Positions 22,460-33,697 of a stretch of 64,000 nt of DNA are shown piece after piece; the first letter of the stretch is position 1; the number at the start of each line of letters is the position of its first letter. Under the pieces are notes generated by a model, which was not told the origin of the DNA, did not search any database, and saw only the letters and a list, made by a program, of their open reading frames with translations. Source of the DNA: Phytophthora hibernalis. Lineage: Eukaryota > Oomycota > Peronosporomycetes > Peronosporales > Peronosporaceae. The stretch covers positions 93,090 to 157,089 of the forward strand of contig JAAKBF010000099.1 of assembly GCA_012656075.1 (NCBI GenBank), read 5' to 3'. The position numbers and the translations under genes were made by a program.

Positions 22460-22655
22460 TTATATTCCTCTTTCTATAGCCATTGAAGAATCCCCGGCTA
22501 TCTACCCAGCAGCGATCCTACAAGATAAATGTACGGACCTCACTCCTTATAAAAGTCTATTTGCGGACTGAGATCATGCATCCAAGCTTGCTGGGTAAAA
22601 CCCCTGTTCAAACGCTTATTCTGTAGGATACAGAATACGGGGCTAGAAGGGTTAA

Positions 22656-23388
22656 ACCTTACTATTATATTATAATGAGACTGCGTCAAACAAGACGATG
22701 CTAGTTAAAAAACAGTAACCTTTTACTCTTATTGAGATAAAAGGCTACCCCTTTAGAGCATCTCCAACGGTTCACTATATTAACCCCTTCACTATTAATA
22801 AACTTTGAAATGATTATCACATAAAGTTATAATAAATATATTATATTTTAGAACTCGCGCAATATAAGAGCTTTCGGCAAGTCATCGCAAACACTTAATC
22901 AGGGTATGAGCGTTTGCGATGCTAAAACCCATCGCCAACGGGGGCTATTTTTAGTTTTGCTCGTGACAGAGTGACTGCTTACCTGTTAAATTTTAACCCC
23001 TCTAAGAAAGGTGTCCGGTAGATGCCGCGGAAATGGCGCGCGTCGCCACACACCGGTATGTCGGCGTTGTCAACGAATTTGGGAGAGTCCGTGAAGAAAG
23101 ACGAATATGGTACCTTACATGTTGGAGGTGACGAACTAATATGGATACAGTGACCTGGCACGGAAAGCACCCTGCTTGGGCAGCCCATAAAAAAATGGAT
23201 AATACACGGTATTTCGTAGTATCAGATACAGGTATCATTGTATCAGTATCAGTATCAAATAGTACTGGTACAGGATCAATATCACTTGATACAGGCCGAT
23301 TTCCCAGGATAGAGTGGATTAGGATCAGTGTTACAACGGCAGTCACAATGCTCCGAACCCCTGGGCATAATAATAGTGCAGTTGATTA
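22656..23388. other. Intergenic between piggyBac and hAT2
   Basis: AT-rich. It contains two loosely similar blocks (CATCTCCAACGG at 22760 and CATCGCCAACGG at 22930) and a TATCAG-type simple repeat near 23215-23300. No gene recognised. Confidence 0.5.
23215..23300. repeat. Degenerate TATCAG hexamer array
   Basis: The hexamer GTATCA/TATCAG recurs about eight times, in patterns such as TATCAGTATCAGTATCA separated by variants (GATACAGG, GGTACAGG). It is a decayed microsatellite with inverted copies of the unit. Confidence 0.6.
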
Positions 23389-23963
23389 GTTCCATATAGT
23401 GTTGGCAATTCATCGTTAATATCGTTTATAATAACGATTAAAATCGTTTACAATGGCCATTCTAAAACTGATATTAAAGCTTAATATCGAAGGTTAACTT
23501 TTGACGACAATGGTGATGCGACCTTGAAGAAGCTGCGCGGCTCCCCGTCCCTCCTAACTCTCAGACACACCTCACCGTGCTCCCTCCCGAGCCATTGTCA
23601 TCGCTGCCGCCTTCTCCCTATACCCTCCGCGCCAAAGCCCGAGCCTGTATTCTTCACAACGTGGTCAAGTTGTCACGCTACTTGTTCGTGCCCTGATCAT
23701 CATACGTTGCGATACTGCTGCTGGAACTGCTCGTGATCGAAGGCTTCGCACCAACGCGTTCATCGTGGAGATATTCCCTCACACACACACCCTGCTTCGC
23801 ACCACAGCTCTATCCAAACGTAAGTCCGAACACGAATACGTACTGTCACCAGTGTAAAGGGCCACACTATTGACACATTTGTTTTTTAGTGTTGCATTGT
23901 GACTACCCCGGTTCAAGCTCCGACGTCGTGCCTGGTTTTGCTGATGGGTCTCGTTGAAAGATA

Positions 23964-26067
23964 ATGGCGCCTCCGCCGCACAAAATATGGAGTCTGTTCG
24001 ATGTTGCTGCTCCTCGCGTGAAGGGTGTCAAGCCGCATCCAGATGCGCGCTGCTAAGCTTGTGATGAAGTTATAAAAAATGCGCAGCCTTCGAACGGCAT
24101 GCTGCGTCATGTGCTGAACTGCGACCAAGTCGACGCAGATACGAAAGCTCAGTGGGTGCAGCACGACCTACACCTGCGTCGACATAAGGCCGCCAAGATA
24201 CTACCATCGGCTAACCAAAGCAGACGCTCGACTCACAGCCCACCAACGGCGACAAAGTGTTTGTTTCGCACCCCGAAGTCTTCATCTCCGCGTACGGGTT
24301 CACGAAAGAAGCAACGAGCTTCATCGCATAAGTCGACGCAGCAGCAGAAAGAGGACAACTATCTGAGAGTTGCAATGGGATTTATTGCTACTGGGATTTC
24401 ATTCCGTGTTATTGAAAACCCACATTTTCGAGCAATGTTCGACTACGACCTCCCTTCTCGACGCCTAATTTCTGGACGGTTGTGGGACCAACTTTTGAGC
24501 GCGAATTGGCCAAGATTATTGCGCTGATGTGTGGAATTACAGGGTGAGCTCTCGTAACGGATGGGTGGTCGAACGTGAACGGAGACAGCATCATCAATTT
24601 TGTGTTTGTCAACCCAAAAATGCCACCCGTGTTTTGGAAGTCAATCAATACGAAGGCCGAGATACAGAGTGGGCGGTATATTGCGGACTCGATCCTGTCG
24701 ACTATATTGGAGGTTGAAGCCACTATCGGCGCCGGTGCTGTGACCGCAGTAGTTACGGATAACGCCAGAAACATGAAAAAGGCATGGGAGTTGGTTCGAA
24801 AAGAGCGTCTAGGTGTTATTTGCACGGGATGTACAGCACACGGCATGAACCTGTTGATGAAAGATATTTTCAAGCTGACCTTCTTCAAAGACGTGCTGGA
24901 AAAATCCCAGAAGCTGGCCCGTTTTATCAAGGGTCGACGTGGACTGTGGTCACGATTTCGAGAAATCCAGAAACAGCTCAAGAAAAAGGAGAAAAGCGAC
25001 GCCGACTCTCGCTGACGGTAGCTACACGATGGTATACCCATGATAAATGCGTTCGTAATGTTTCACAGAATCGAGACGTCATCGCTGCGTTTTTTGCGGA
25101 CACAACGCTTTTCAATAGTTACAAAGGGACTGAACTTGATGAAGTTTGTGCCATTGTACAAGATAAAGCGTTTTGGCACCATGCATCCGTTGCTGTAAAA
25201 CTCATCCACCCTATCAATGTCAGCCTTGCTGCATTTGAGCGTGATGATTGCTGTATTTCGTTGGTCTACCTACCATCAGTTCCAGTGGTTTCGGAATCAT
25301 GTCATCTACACTAAGCGCTTGGAAGGATGCACGGTGGAGCTACAGAACATGGTCATGAGTTTAATTGAGAAGCGGCAAAAGACTATTTGCTGGGAACCGC
25401 TGGGGATCGCGCACATGCTCGACCAAACCAAGTCCATGTTCGGTCATGACTCAAAGAAGTTGATCGATGCTGCTACGAGCCTCGCGAGAAATTTACACAT
25501 GGTGGAGGAAGAGAACGAAGGTGCCTTTCAATAGCAGTTGCAAGAATTTGAATTGGAGAAAAGCAGCTGGCAAGCTGAGATCGCCGATTCAACGACATAT
25601 ACAGCCCTCTGAATTGGTGGGCTCTGTCGAACACTAAGTATGAGCTGGTTCAGAAGCTTGCGAAGGTATTACTGTCAATACCAACGTCGTCGGCGTCAAG
25701 TGAGCGTAGCTGGAGCATCCACGGATTTATTCATACAAAACTACGAAACCGCCTTACACCAGAGCGTGTTAACAAGCTCGTGTTCGTGTATACCAATATT
25801 GCGAGAAAGACTGAGGTGAATCACATCATGTACGAGCTTTTCCCTGACGCCTGTGACGATTGTGATTCGAGCGTTGACAGTGACAGCAATGAAGAATCTA
25901 ATGCTCTGGTTACGGTTCGATCACTGCCTGCTCCAGCAGCAGCTTTGCCACAAGGAGCTGCAACAATGGCAGCGCTACAGGGTGTTCAAGACGCGAACCT
26001 CTTCACAACTCCGGTACTCCAAAGACGAATGCCGCTTTCAACAAGATCTTCATCTCGAACAACTTAA
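23964..26067 (+). pseudogene. hAT2 transposase (BED finger, DUF659, hATC), degenerate
   Basis: It starts MAPPPHKIWSLFDVA. A BED finger follows (ACDEVIKNAQPSNGMLRHVL, then NC) with an in-frame TAA just before it. The DUF659 core reads ALVTDGWSNVNGDSIINFVF after a TGA at about 24542, then AVVTDNARNMKKAWELV and CTAHGMNLLMKDI. The C-terminal dimerization domain at 25690-25830 reads SSASSERSWSIHGFIHTKLR. Frameshifts occur at about 25015, 25300 and 25540. The family differs from hAT1 in TIR, DUF659 core and length. Confidence 0.85.
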
Positions 26068-26319
26068 CAAAGAAAACGCGCATGTATATTTACTTTTTAA
26101 TGAGAACCCTCTTGTCCTGTCAACTGGTTCACACTATTCTCACAGATCTCGGTAAAATCAACGCCCTGAAAACTTGTGCAAGTTAGCAGCAAACCATAGG
26201 AAAATGACGTAGAAATACTTGTATAGCAGACCAAAACATGATGTTGTACGGGCCGTCGTTTTATATGTTTTTCCACGGGCCATCGTGGATTTTCATCTTG
26301 TGGTAGCTTTGACCCGAGT

Positions 26320-27312
26320 TGTAAATTGTGTCAGTGCTTTCGCGGTTGTACTTGCACAACAAAGGTCAGCGCCAGGTGCTCGATGACCGGCTGTATGTAT
26401 GCCTGGTCGGCATCGACAATCAACTTATTGACACGCTCAGCATCCTCGTTGGCCAGCAACTCCAGACCCAGGATCATGTTGTACAGCTGGGTATTCTCTA
26501 GGATAGCGTCTCATTCTCAAAGAGCAGGATCAGCGGGTCCACGGTCAGGTCCAGGAAACGCACCTAGTCCACGTAGTCAATGGTACCGTCGCCCGATGAC
26601 TGGTCTAACTCAAAAGAGTTCTTCTCTCGATGTCCTCCTCGCAGAACTTCACACGTTGTGCCAGCCCGGCGCTCGGCGTGAAGTAGTCGATCATATGCTC
26701 GAGGTTGCGCGACTTGGCGCGCGAGATGTTGGCGATGTCCGCAACAGCCGAGCCTGTACAATGATGACCGACCTGCGCATAAGAAGCTTGGGATCACCGA
26801 GCATCATGAACCTAATGAACACAAGTGTGGGATCACCGACCGAGGCGGACTCGCAGGTGTTAGTGTCGCACGCAAGGTCTCGCTGTCGTAGACGTATGTG
26901 TGCACCGAGACAAGGACCTGGTTCATACTGTTGAGGTGGGACGGCTGGTCGACATTATCCTCAGCCATGAAGACCAGGTTGGTGCCGATGCCAGTGGGCT
27001 AGAGCTCCTGGATAGCCGGACAGACCTCGTTCACGTCCTGTCAGAGGTGGCCGAAGAAGGACACGCGCATCAGAACCGAACTTGGGGCCTGGGCACTTGT
27101 ACGACAGCTCGCCGCTGCGCGGCTCACGGGGTGTAACGTACATGGCGTAGACGCGTACGAGCTCGGTTATCGTCTTGGTGGCAAAAATATGTGGTGTCCT
27201 GGAGCTCGGCGACCAGCGTTAATGATGTAGCGACGTACACATAATCAGCGCGCCAGTTCGCCAGTTCCCCATCATTCCTGCCGCGTTGGACCTGTGTCGC
27301 TGTTTTAGACAA
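26320..27312 (-). pseudogene. Unidentified decayed host-like coding segment carried inside hAT2
   Basis: On the minus strand several conserved-looking, GC-rich reading blocks follow each other in different frames: ELVRVYAMYVTPREPRSGEL, GTNLVFMAEDNVDQPSHLNS, RFMMLGDPKLLMR, ADIANISRAKSRNLEHMIDY, FELDQSSGDGTIDYVD and LYNMILGLELLANEDAERVN. They read as one protein shattered by many small indels. One piece (SGDGTIDYVDYVRF) resembles an EF-hand loop but I do not rely on it. I do not recognise the family. Composition is richer in GC than the flanking transposase. It lies inside the hAT2 TIRs, so it was probably captured by, or inserted into, the element. Confidence 0.5.
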
Positions 27313-27456
27313 TGCGACGGTTATTAAGCGCCTAAATTTCTGGTTTGATGCTAGCCGTTAAAATCGGATTTTAATCGTTATTAACGATTAATAACACTTC
27401 AGAGTAAGATAAAAGTTATTAAAGATGAATATCGACTTGCCAACACTAGTTCCATA

Positions 27457-28331
27457 CCAAGGTGCCCATTATTAACGAACAAACGTGAAATGCCCTCCGG
27501 TTTGCTCTCCGACTCTATTTCGGCTCAGTGCGTCTGAGGTTTAAATAATTTGGACTATCGCAAATCTGTGGCCTGCCGGTTTAGCCGGATTAAAGCTAAT
27601 TCCGCGTTTTCAATTTCTTGAAACCGTGTCGCAATGTATTCATCGATTATTTAATAGGCGTATTAATAAGACTCGTAACGTTACGGCTTTGGTTGGAAGA
27701 TCACCTCCCTAGTTCGACTTCTGTCAGTGACACAATAATCCGAATAATCGATTCGAGAGGTTTCGAAGAGTTCAAGCTCGCACGTGATAAGATGTTTAAA
27801 AACCTACATTTTTGAAATCCTCAGAATTTGATCCTCACATTTACTTGTATCATTTTATTAAGTTCGCAAACATAAACAAATCAAATTCATTTTCTAAATA
27901 AGTTCACTGTTTTAACAGTTTTAAATTCAATTCGAACCTAGATGTCCTTTTCTCTGTGAGGGTATGAGGTAAACCTATCTAATAGATTAGATTTAAAAAA
28001 GATCCGGTACTTCAATCATGGCCATTTTTGAAATAAAAACATCTTCGTCAGGGCTATTTGAGACCGCGCAAAACAAAATCGCAATTTCTAATATTATTAC
28101 AGTGGAGATACAACCGTTTGTATGGGACGCGGCGTTCCTTCGAACTTAAACGAGTTTGCGAGAAAAGGCGTTTAGAATATTTTGGAAATGTTTTATTCGT
28201 CTGACTTTTTCTACGTTCCCCGGAAATGGGTCCTGCAACGTTAATGTCGCAGCTTTTATGTCTTTTAACGTTGCCTTAAGGGCACATTAACGTCGTCTTA
28301 AGCGTTCAGTTTCTGGGAGGAGGGTGAAGGC
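27457..28331. other. Intergenic between hAT2 and copia, no gene seen
   Basis: AT-rich, with only short open frames. A 15-bp stretch, CCTGCAACGTTAATG at 28234, is found inverted at 32816 on the far side of the copia element. I see nothing else. Confidence 0.5.
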
Positions 28332-28615
28332 TGTTGAAATGGTCAGTGCGTCCATGCTGTAGATAGACGCTTACGATACCATGGGACAAGGAAATCTGAG
28401 CGAGGGTTGGTTGGGTACATGGTAGACTAAGTTACTGGTTGGTAGAGCTTGAGATCGTAGTGAAGGAGAGCTTCCCTGGTCAATCGTGCTCATGGTTGCA
28501 CCGGTCTGCTCTCCTCACTTTGGCTTTTGCTAAATACACGTAAGGCAACAACTTCAGGGAGTGCAGCCAGCTACCTCATCCAGTTCCCACTTCAAGTGCG
28601 CCACTAAGACTAAAA
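28332..28615 (+). repeat. 5' LTR of the copia element
   Basis: It begins TGTTGAAATGGTCAGTGCGT and ends near GCCACTAAGACTAAAA. It is nearly identical to the 3' LTR at 32270. Confidence 0.85.
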
Positions 28616-28665
28616 GGTGAAGTGCCCAAGACCTCCGACGCTGATATCTGCGCAGCCATTATGAA

Positions 28666-31600
28666 GTGGAACTCGAACTACAACTTCGATGGGAAAACTA
28701 CGCTCCGTGGAAGGCGCGCGTGAAGGCGCTACTTCAAGCCAAACGGCTCTGGAGTATTGTGATGCTCAAAGATCTACCTCCACCGGAATGGGCTGATTCA
28801 ACGAAGAAAGAAGACTTCTGGAACCGGGAACATGAAGCTAGGGCGTTTCTGATGTCCACGCTGTCTGATGAAATGGTGATTTCGGTGAGCAACAAGCCCT
28901 ATGCGTACGAGATATTCCAACACCTCGAGAAGACGTATGAATCACGTAACTGGGGAAGCCTGTGTGCACTTCGTGACCACTTTGCAACGTTGAACGACGG
29001 AGCGGACATGCTCGCGCACATTAATGAGCTGAAGACCCTGGCCGGACGTCTCGCAAACCAAGGAACACCTATCGATGACACGGAGAAGGTTTGTCAGCTT
29101 CTCAGCAGCCTGCCAAAGTCATGAGATTCGTTCAAAAGTATTTACTACATTCAAGAGACTCCAATTCCGTGGCCTTCAATGAAGGCGAATGTGATGGCAG
29201 AGGTTTCTCGTCGACTCGCGGTTCGGGGCCATCTGCCTGAAACTGCCACTACGGAGGCTAATGCGGTGCTTCCAGATCAAGTCCAGCAATCTGGCAATCG
29301 TCATCAGCCGAAAAAGCGTGGTGGAGGTAGTGGATAGAACCATGACTTCGACGCCAAACGTAAGCGGCGCGAACGAGATTCGGGCGGTGAGTGTCACTAT
29401 TGCCCACTACAAAGTAGACTGTCCACTGCGAAAGCGCCATCGCAGTGAGCAAGAAGTAGGACGTCATGGAGGCGGTGCTGATGTTGCTCTTCAAGATATC
29501 ACCAAGTCGGAGAAGAAGTGCAGCATGCCTCGTCGGTGGTAGTGTGGGGCCTCGCTGTGTTGGTTAACGATGGTGACTCGGACACTGCTTCCGAGGATGG
29601 GGACCTCTGGTACTAGCTCTGAAGCAACAGAGTCGAACATGTCCGAGACTGAAACGGAATCGACGTCTTCAAGTGATGATTTGAGCAGTGAAAATAATAT
29701 ACATGGTGCCTTTCTGTACGGACGGATTGATGTGACTGAAGGTGATTCGTCGGCAGCTTCTCCAGTAGCTGCCACAGCGGTCAGCAGATCACATGTGGTG
29801 GCGACAGCTACGAGACCCAGTTCACACTATGATGGTACTTGGATTATTGATAGCGGGTGCTCCCAGCACATATGCTTCTCGCGAGATTTGTTCACCAGTC
29901 TAAACCCCTGCGGTGGAACCGTCACTGTTGCGAACAACGAGACTGTTCCAGTGAAAGGAGTTGGCAGTGTTATCATTCATGTCCTGGACTCAGAGGGCAA
30001 CTTGCAGCAATTGGAACTGAGTGACGTGCTTTTCTTACCTGAGATGCGGAAGAATTTGATTTCGGTGACGCAGTTGGCGATGAAGGGAGTCATTTTTGAT
30101 TTTCATTCGACTCCAGGTAAGGCAATTCTCGAGCTCGGAAATCTGCGTTTGACCAGCGAGAGCCAGAACGGTGTGTGTGATTAACGCAATGAACAAGCAG
30201 CAGTTGGATCTTTATGGTTTCCTCAGTTAACGATCGATCTAGCACATCGTCGTTTTGGTCATGCTAGCAAATCTATTTTGAACAAAATGCTGACGAAGTA
30301 GCTGGTGACGGGACTGAGAGTGATTCGATCAAGTACTAATGATGAGGAACCTTGTGATGCCTGTCAGCTCGGAACATAGCGACGATGCTCATTCCCCCGG
30401 CTTCGAGACAGAGTGTTTTGGGGTGCAACGACGTTGTTCACAGTGACATATGCGGACCAATCGAGATTCCATCTATGCACGGGAAGCGCTACGTGCTTCT
30501 TTTCGTCGATGTATTTTCTCGCTATTGACATGTCTACCTGTTGGAGCGTCGCAGTGAGTTCTTCGATTGTTTTGTACGGCACAAAGCTGCAATTGAAAAC
30601 CATCACAACCGGTCACTACGCAAGTTTATCAGTGATAACGGCGGCGAGTAGTGTCGGATGGATCGATTCAAATCTTTGTGTGAGGTGCACGGGATTACAC
30701 GGCACACCACGGTGGCACACACACCGGAGCAGAACGGTATGGCAGAGGTTCGCTTCCGTATTCTTTTCAAGGTAACAAGGTCCGTACAGTCATGATTGAT
30801 AGCAATTCGCCGAAGCAACTATGGGGAGGCTCTACTGTCAGTCGTGCTCATGCAGAATCGGACACTGAATGCAACAACGCAGCGTGTTCCGTTTGAAGCC
30901 TGGCACGGATTTCCTCCAGATGTGTCCCAACTTCGAGTGTTTGGATCTCTCGCCTACGTTTACTTACCAACCAAGTCTGGGACATCAGCGGCGGGGAGGA
31001 GTTCTGGTCGTACTCGGTCTACGAAGCGGCAAAAGATCGAGTATCACTCCGTACGAGGTATATTTGTTGGCTATGCGCCGCAACAGAAATCATGGAAAGT
31101 ACTTGACTGCTCGAGTGGCGGCATTCTGGTGTCTTGTCATGTGTCGTTTGATGGGACTTTCGCCTGCGGCGGAAGAATTGAGGCCAAGGATCTCGGAGAA
31201 GTGAGTTTATCCTCGGACTTAAGGTTACTCGTGATCGCTCGGTGCGCAAGCTGTGGATCAACCAGGAGGACAACCCTGAAAAATTTAACATGGAGCATGT
31301 GGCCGGTGTCGCTACCCGACGGCATCGGGCAAGAAATTGTCAAATCAGCAGGCCCCATCAAGTGAAGAAGCTGCAGCTAAGATGCTAAAAGCCTTTTCAC
31401 ACAAGCCGTGGGAAGCTTGATGTACCAGATGATCGGTAGCCGACCGGACAGTGTTTTTGCTATTCAAGACGTGAGTAGGTACCTGTCAAATTACGGTGAA
31501 GCACACTGGGAGGCAGTGAAGCGGTGCATTCGGAATTCAAGGCAACTCAAGACCATGGGCTTGAGTTTAGTGGTGATTCAGTGACCTTAAGAGCCTACAC

Positions 31601-32041
31601 GGATTCGGACTATGCGGGGTGCAAAGATGATCGAAGATCTGCATCGGGCTACGTGACGATGATCGGAAATTGTACAGTCACTTGGAGCTCGCGAAAACAG
31701 CGCATTGTGGTCCAATCTACCGCGGAGGCAGAATATGTAGTGCTGGCACATTGCACTAAAGAAAGTTGTTCCTGCGACAGCTTTTGAAGGAACTTGGGTA
31801 TGAGCAGGGGTCAACCATGGTGAACGAGCGTGTATCGCTATCGCAGAAAACCCAGCTCACCATTCCCGGATTAAGCACATTGATGTGCGTTATCATTTCC
31901 TTCGAGAGCATGTGCAGCTCAGGGAGGTGGCTCTGCAAAATGTTGTGTCAAAGGAGGACGTGGCCGATAAAATGACCAAGGGACTCCCAAGGAGCAATTT
32001 GAATATTTCCGGAAGGAGATGAACGTGAAGTCGGTGCATTA
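28666..32041 (+). pseudogene. copia gag-pol, frameshifted, reverse transcriptase deleted
   Basis: Gag (28666-29124) has the UBN2 pattern: WENYAPWKARVKALLQ and ALRDHFATLNDGADMLAHIN. A remnant knuckle (GECHYC) follows near 29390. The protease (29570-30184) has GTWIIDSGCSQHICF. The integrase is broken over several frames but shows LFVDVFSRY, KFISDNGGE and TVAHTPEQNGMAE, and then FEAWHGFPPDVSQLRVFGSL (30890-30950). The sequence then passes at about 31370 to the copia RNase H (AYTDSDYAGCKDDRRSASGY, then STAEAEYVVL at 31590-31750) and DVRYHFLREHVQL. The roughly 1-kb reverse transcriptase, with its YVDD box, is absent. The element could only move with help in trans. Confidence 0.85.
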
Positions 32042-32269
32042 AGGCTTATGTCTGCCAAGTTCGCTGTGTGAACTGATGTGAGTAGATCATGAGAAGGCGT
32101 CAAAGTGATTCAATGAAGTGTGTTTTTGCTACAGCCGCTAAGAGCCTAGGAAGTCGCGTGTTGACGGACTTGGAGGTGGATTGGCGAGATCAATTGATCG
32201 GGGAGTATGGTGCAAGTAAATCATGGAATCGAAGCAAGTCAGCAGCACTGGAATTCGCACTGCGGGGAG

Positions 32270-32552
32270 TGTTGAAATTTTCAGTGCGTCCATGCTGTAG
32301 ATAGACGCTTACGATACCATGGGACAAGGAAATCTGAGCGAGGGTTGGTTGGGTACATGGTAGACTAAGTTACTGGTTGGTAGAGCTTGAGATCGTAGTG
32401 AAGGAGAGCTTCCTGGTCAATCGTGCTCATGGTTGCACCGGTCTGCTCTCCTCACTTTGGCTTTTGCTAAATACACGTAAGGCAACAACTTCAGGGAGTG
32501 CAGCCAGCTACCTCATCCAGTTCCCACTTCAAGTGCGCCACTAAGACTAAAA
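32270..32552 (+). repeat. 3' LTR of the copia element
   Basis: It begins TGTTGAAATTTTCAGTGCGT, preceded by GCGGGGAG, a short polypurine tract. Differences from the 5' LTR are two bases near the start and one C lost in AGCTTCCTGG. Confidence 0.85.
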
Positions 32553-33220
32553 AGGGCAAACTCCCGCATATAGGTTTTGGACAAGGCTATATACTTCACG
32601 GGAGAGGCTTGTATATCGTTGATTTCGCTAGTTCTTGCTTAACCCCATTCAGTCGACTTCAACGAGACGAGGTGCGTTAAAGGCTCCTGGTATTGCGATA
32701 AGGGCCGAGACAAACCCTTTGATTTTGTGGATTGAGGGCCACGCTAAAAGGGCTTTATGTTGCTTTTGACAGAACTTAAGTTGCTGCAGATTCCTGACAG
32801 ATCCTTGAAGCAACTTCATTAACGTTGCAGGAACGCCATCCCGTTCCCCCGACCACTCAGGTCTCACAAACTCGAGGGGTACTCGGCGCGAAGCGCTGCC
32901 GTGAGCACGAGAATCTACTCCGGCGCGCGCCGACACCTGGCGCGGAGGGTCGCAAGTATGTACCCGTAGACTACTACTACATAGTAGCAGCCGGCCAAGC
33001 GCTCTGGTGTTCTTGGATGATGCTGGAGCGCAGACAGCAAGGGGAGCTCCCGATAAAGTTAGGGAGGCGTTAAGACTGATTTTGATCTGACCATAAAATT
33101 GCGTAACCCACACAAATAATTTTCAACTGTACAGCAGAAATGGATTCTACGCGTTGAAACACACCTTTTTCACTACAAAGGCAAAAAAAATATTTTTAAT
33201 TTGAACTCGGTCGCTTTGCC
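32553..33220. other. Intergenic right of copia, no recognised gene
   Basis: A minus-strand open frame at 32649-33113 (154 codons) has no domain that I recognise and mixed composition. I leave it uncalled. Confidence 0.45.
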
Positions 33221-33370
33221 GTTCTGTTCGACATGCTTGTCATCTGAGGTCGTGCCATATCTCAAAACGAAAGCTAAGATAAAGGGCAAGAACGCACTAA
33301 TAAACAGGAATCCGCACTTAGGCGTTAAGACTGCGTGGTCTCATTTATGTAATGAACTTAATGAGAAAAA
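33221..33370 (+). repeat. Dispersed repeat, copy 1 (inverted partner at 54186-54360)
   Basis: About 150 bp here match the reverse complement of 54186-54360 at roughly 80 percent by eye. Exact blocks include CTTGTCATCTGAGGTCGTGC and TAAACAGGAATCCGCACTT. The copies differ by an 11-bp indel. No coding potential is shared, so this is a noncoding interspersed family. Confidence 0.75.
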
Positions 33371-33659
33371 CAATCGCCCACCTGACCGAAACCCGCACGA
33401 GCCTTTTGTACTGCACTAAAACGTCTCAAGTGTTGTTGTTAAGAAGCATGCTATTTTCTCAGTTTGTAGGTGGTCTTCTGGTACGCACTCTGGCGCTGCG
33501 ACGCCACGTGGCCCTGGAAACCCTCTACTCGGATTGGGCTTTTGGACATTTTGATATTGCTGTTGTGCTTGCGCTTCGGTCTTACATTTAACAGGATATT
33601 TATTCCGGCGTTTCCCATTCTTTTAAACTGGCTAAACGCCGGATTTTAGGCGGCCTGGT

Positions 33660-33697
33660 GTCTACCTATACCGGTACATATACCGGTATAGGTAGAC
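33660..33697. repeat. Perfect 17-bp stem hairpin
   Basis: GTCTACCTATACCGGTA (33660-33676) pairs perfectly with TACCGGTATAGGTAGAC (33681-33697) around a CATA loop. Two more ACCGGTACATGT motifs follow within 150 bp. Confidence 0.85.

Larger units (their letters stand above)
18948..22651 (-). mobile_element. piggyBac-like transposon with TTAA duplication
   Basis: The element begins CCCTTCTAGCCCCG at 18948 and ends with the inverse CGGGGCTAGAAGGG at 22651. It is flanked on each side by TTAA (18944-18947 and 22652-22655), the diagnostic piggyBac target site. Just inside each TIR is a near-palindrome of the form CTTATTCTGTAxxxTACAGAATAAG (18965-18989 and 22615-22637). At 3704 bp it carries a broken DDD transposase on the minus strand. 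It looks like one intact insertion unit with a decayed gene. Confidence 0.95.
23397..27448 (+). mobile_element. hAT transposon 2, with TIRs and 8-bp target duplication
   Basis: The left end TAGTGTTGGCAA (23397-23408) is inverted exactly at 27437-27448. Both ends are flanked by the 8-bp direct repeat GTTCCATA (23389-23396 and 27449-27456). It contains a BED/DUF659-type hAT transposase at 23964-26067 and, unusually, about 1 kb of unrelated decayed coding sequence on the minus strand at 26320-27312. Total length is 4052 bp, about 2 kb longer than hAT1. Confidence 0.95.
28332..32552 (+). mobile_element. Ty1/copia LTR retrotransposon lacking reverse transcriptase
   Basis: Direct LTRs of about 284 bp lie at 28332-28615 and 32270-32552. 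Internal order on the plus strand is gag (UBN2-type), protease, integrase, then directly RNase H, which is the copia order with the reverse transcriptase missing. The LTRs differ at only about three positions, which points to a recent insertion, yet the coding part is full of stops. A 5-bp target duplication is not clean (AAGGC left, AAGGG or AGGGC right). Confidence 0.9.

Noticed and set aside
23215..23300. CRISPR-like array
   Set aside because: The repeats are irregular hexamers without spacers, a decayed microsatellite in a eukaryotic genome.
26564..26797. EF-hand protein call for the captured segment in hAT2
   Set aside because: One loop-like stretch (SGDGTIDYVD) is not enough. The other blocks show no second EF-hand or known domain.
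32649..33113. Minus-strand open frame of 154 codons right of copia
   Set aside because: No domain, mixed codon character and no initiator. It could be a decayed repeat but I cannot support a gene.
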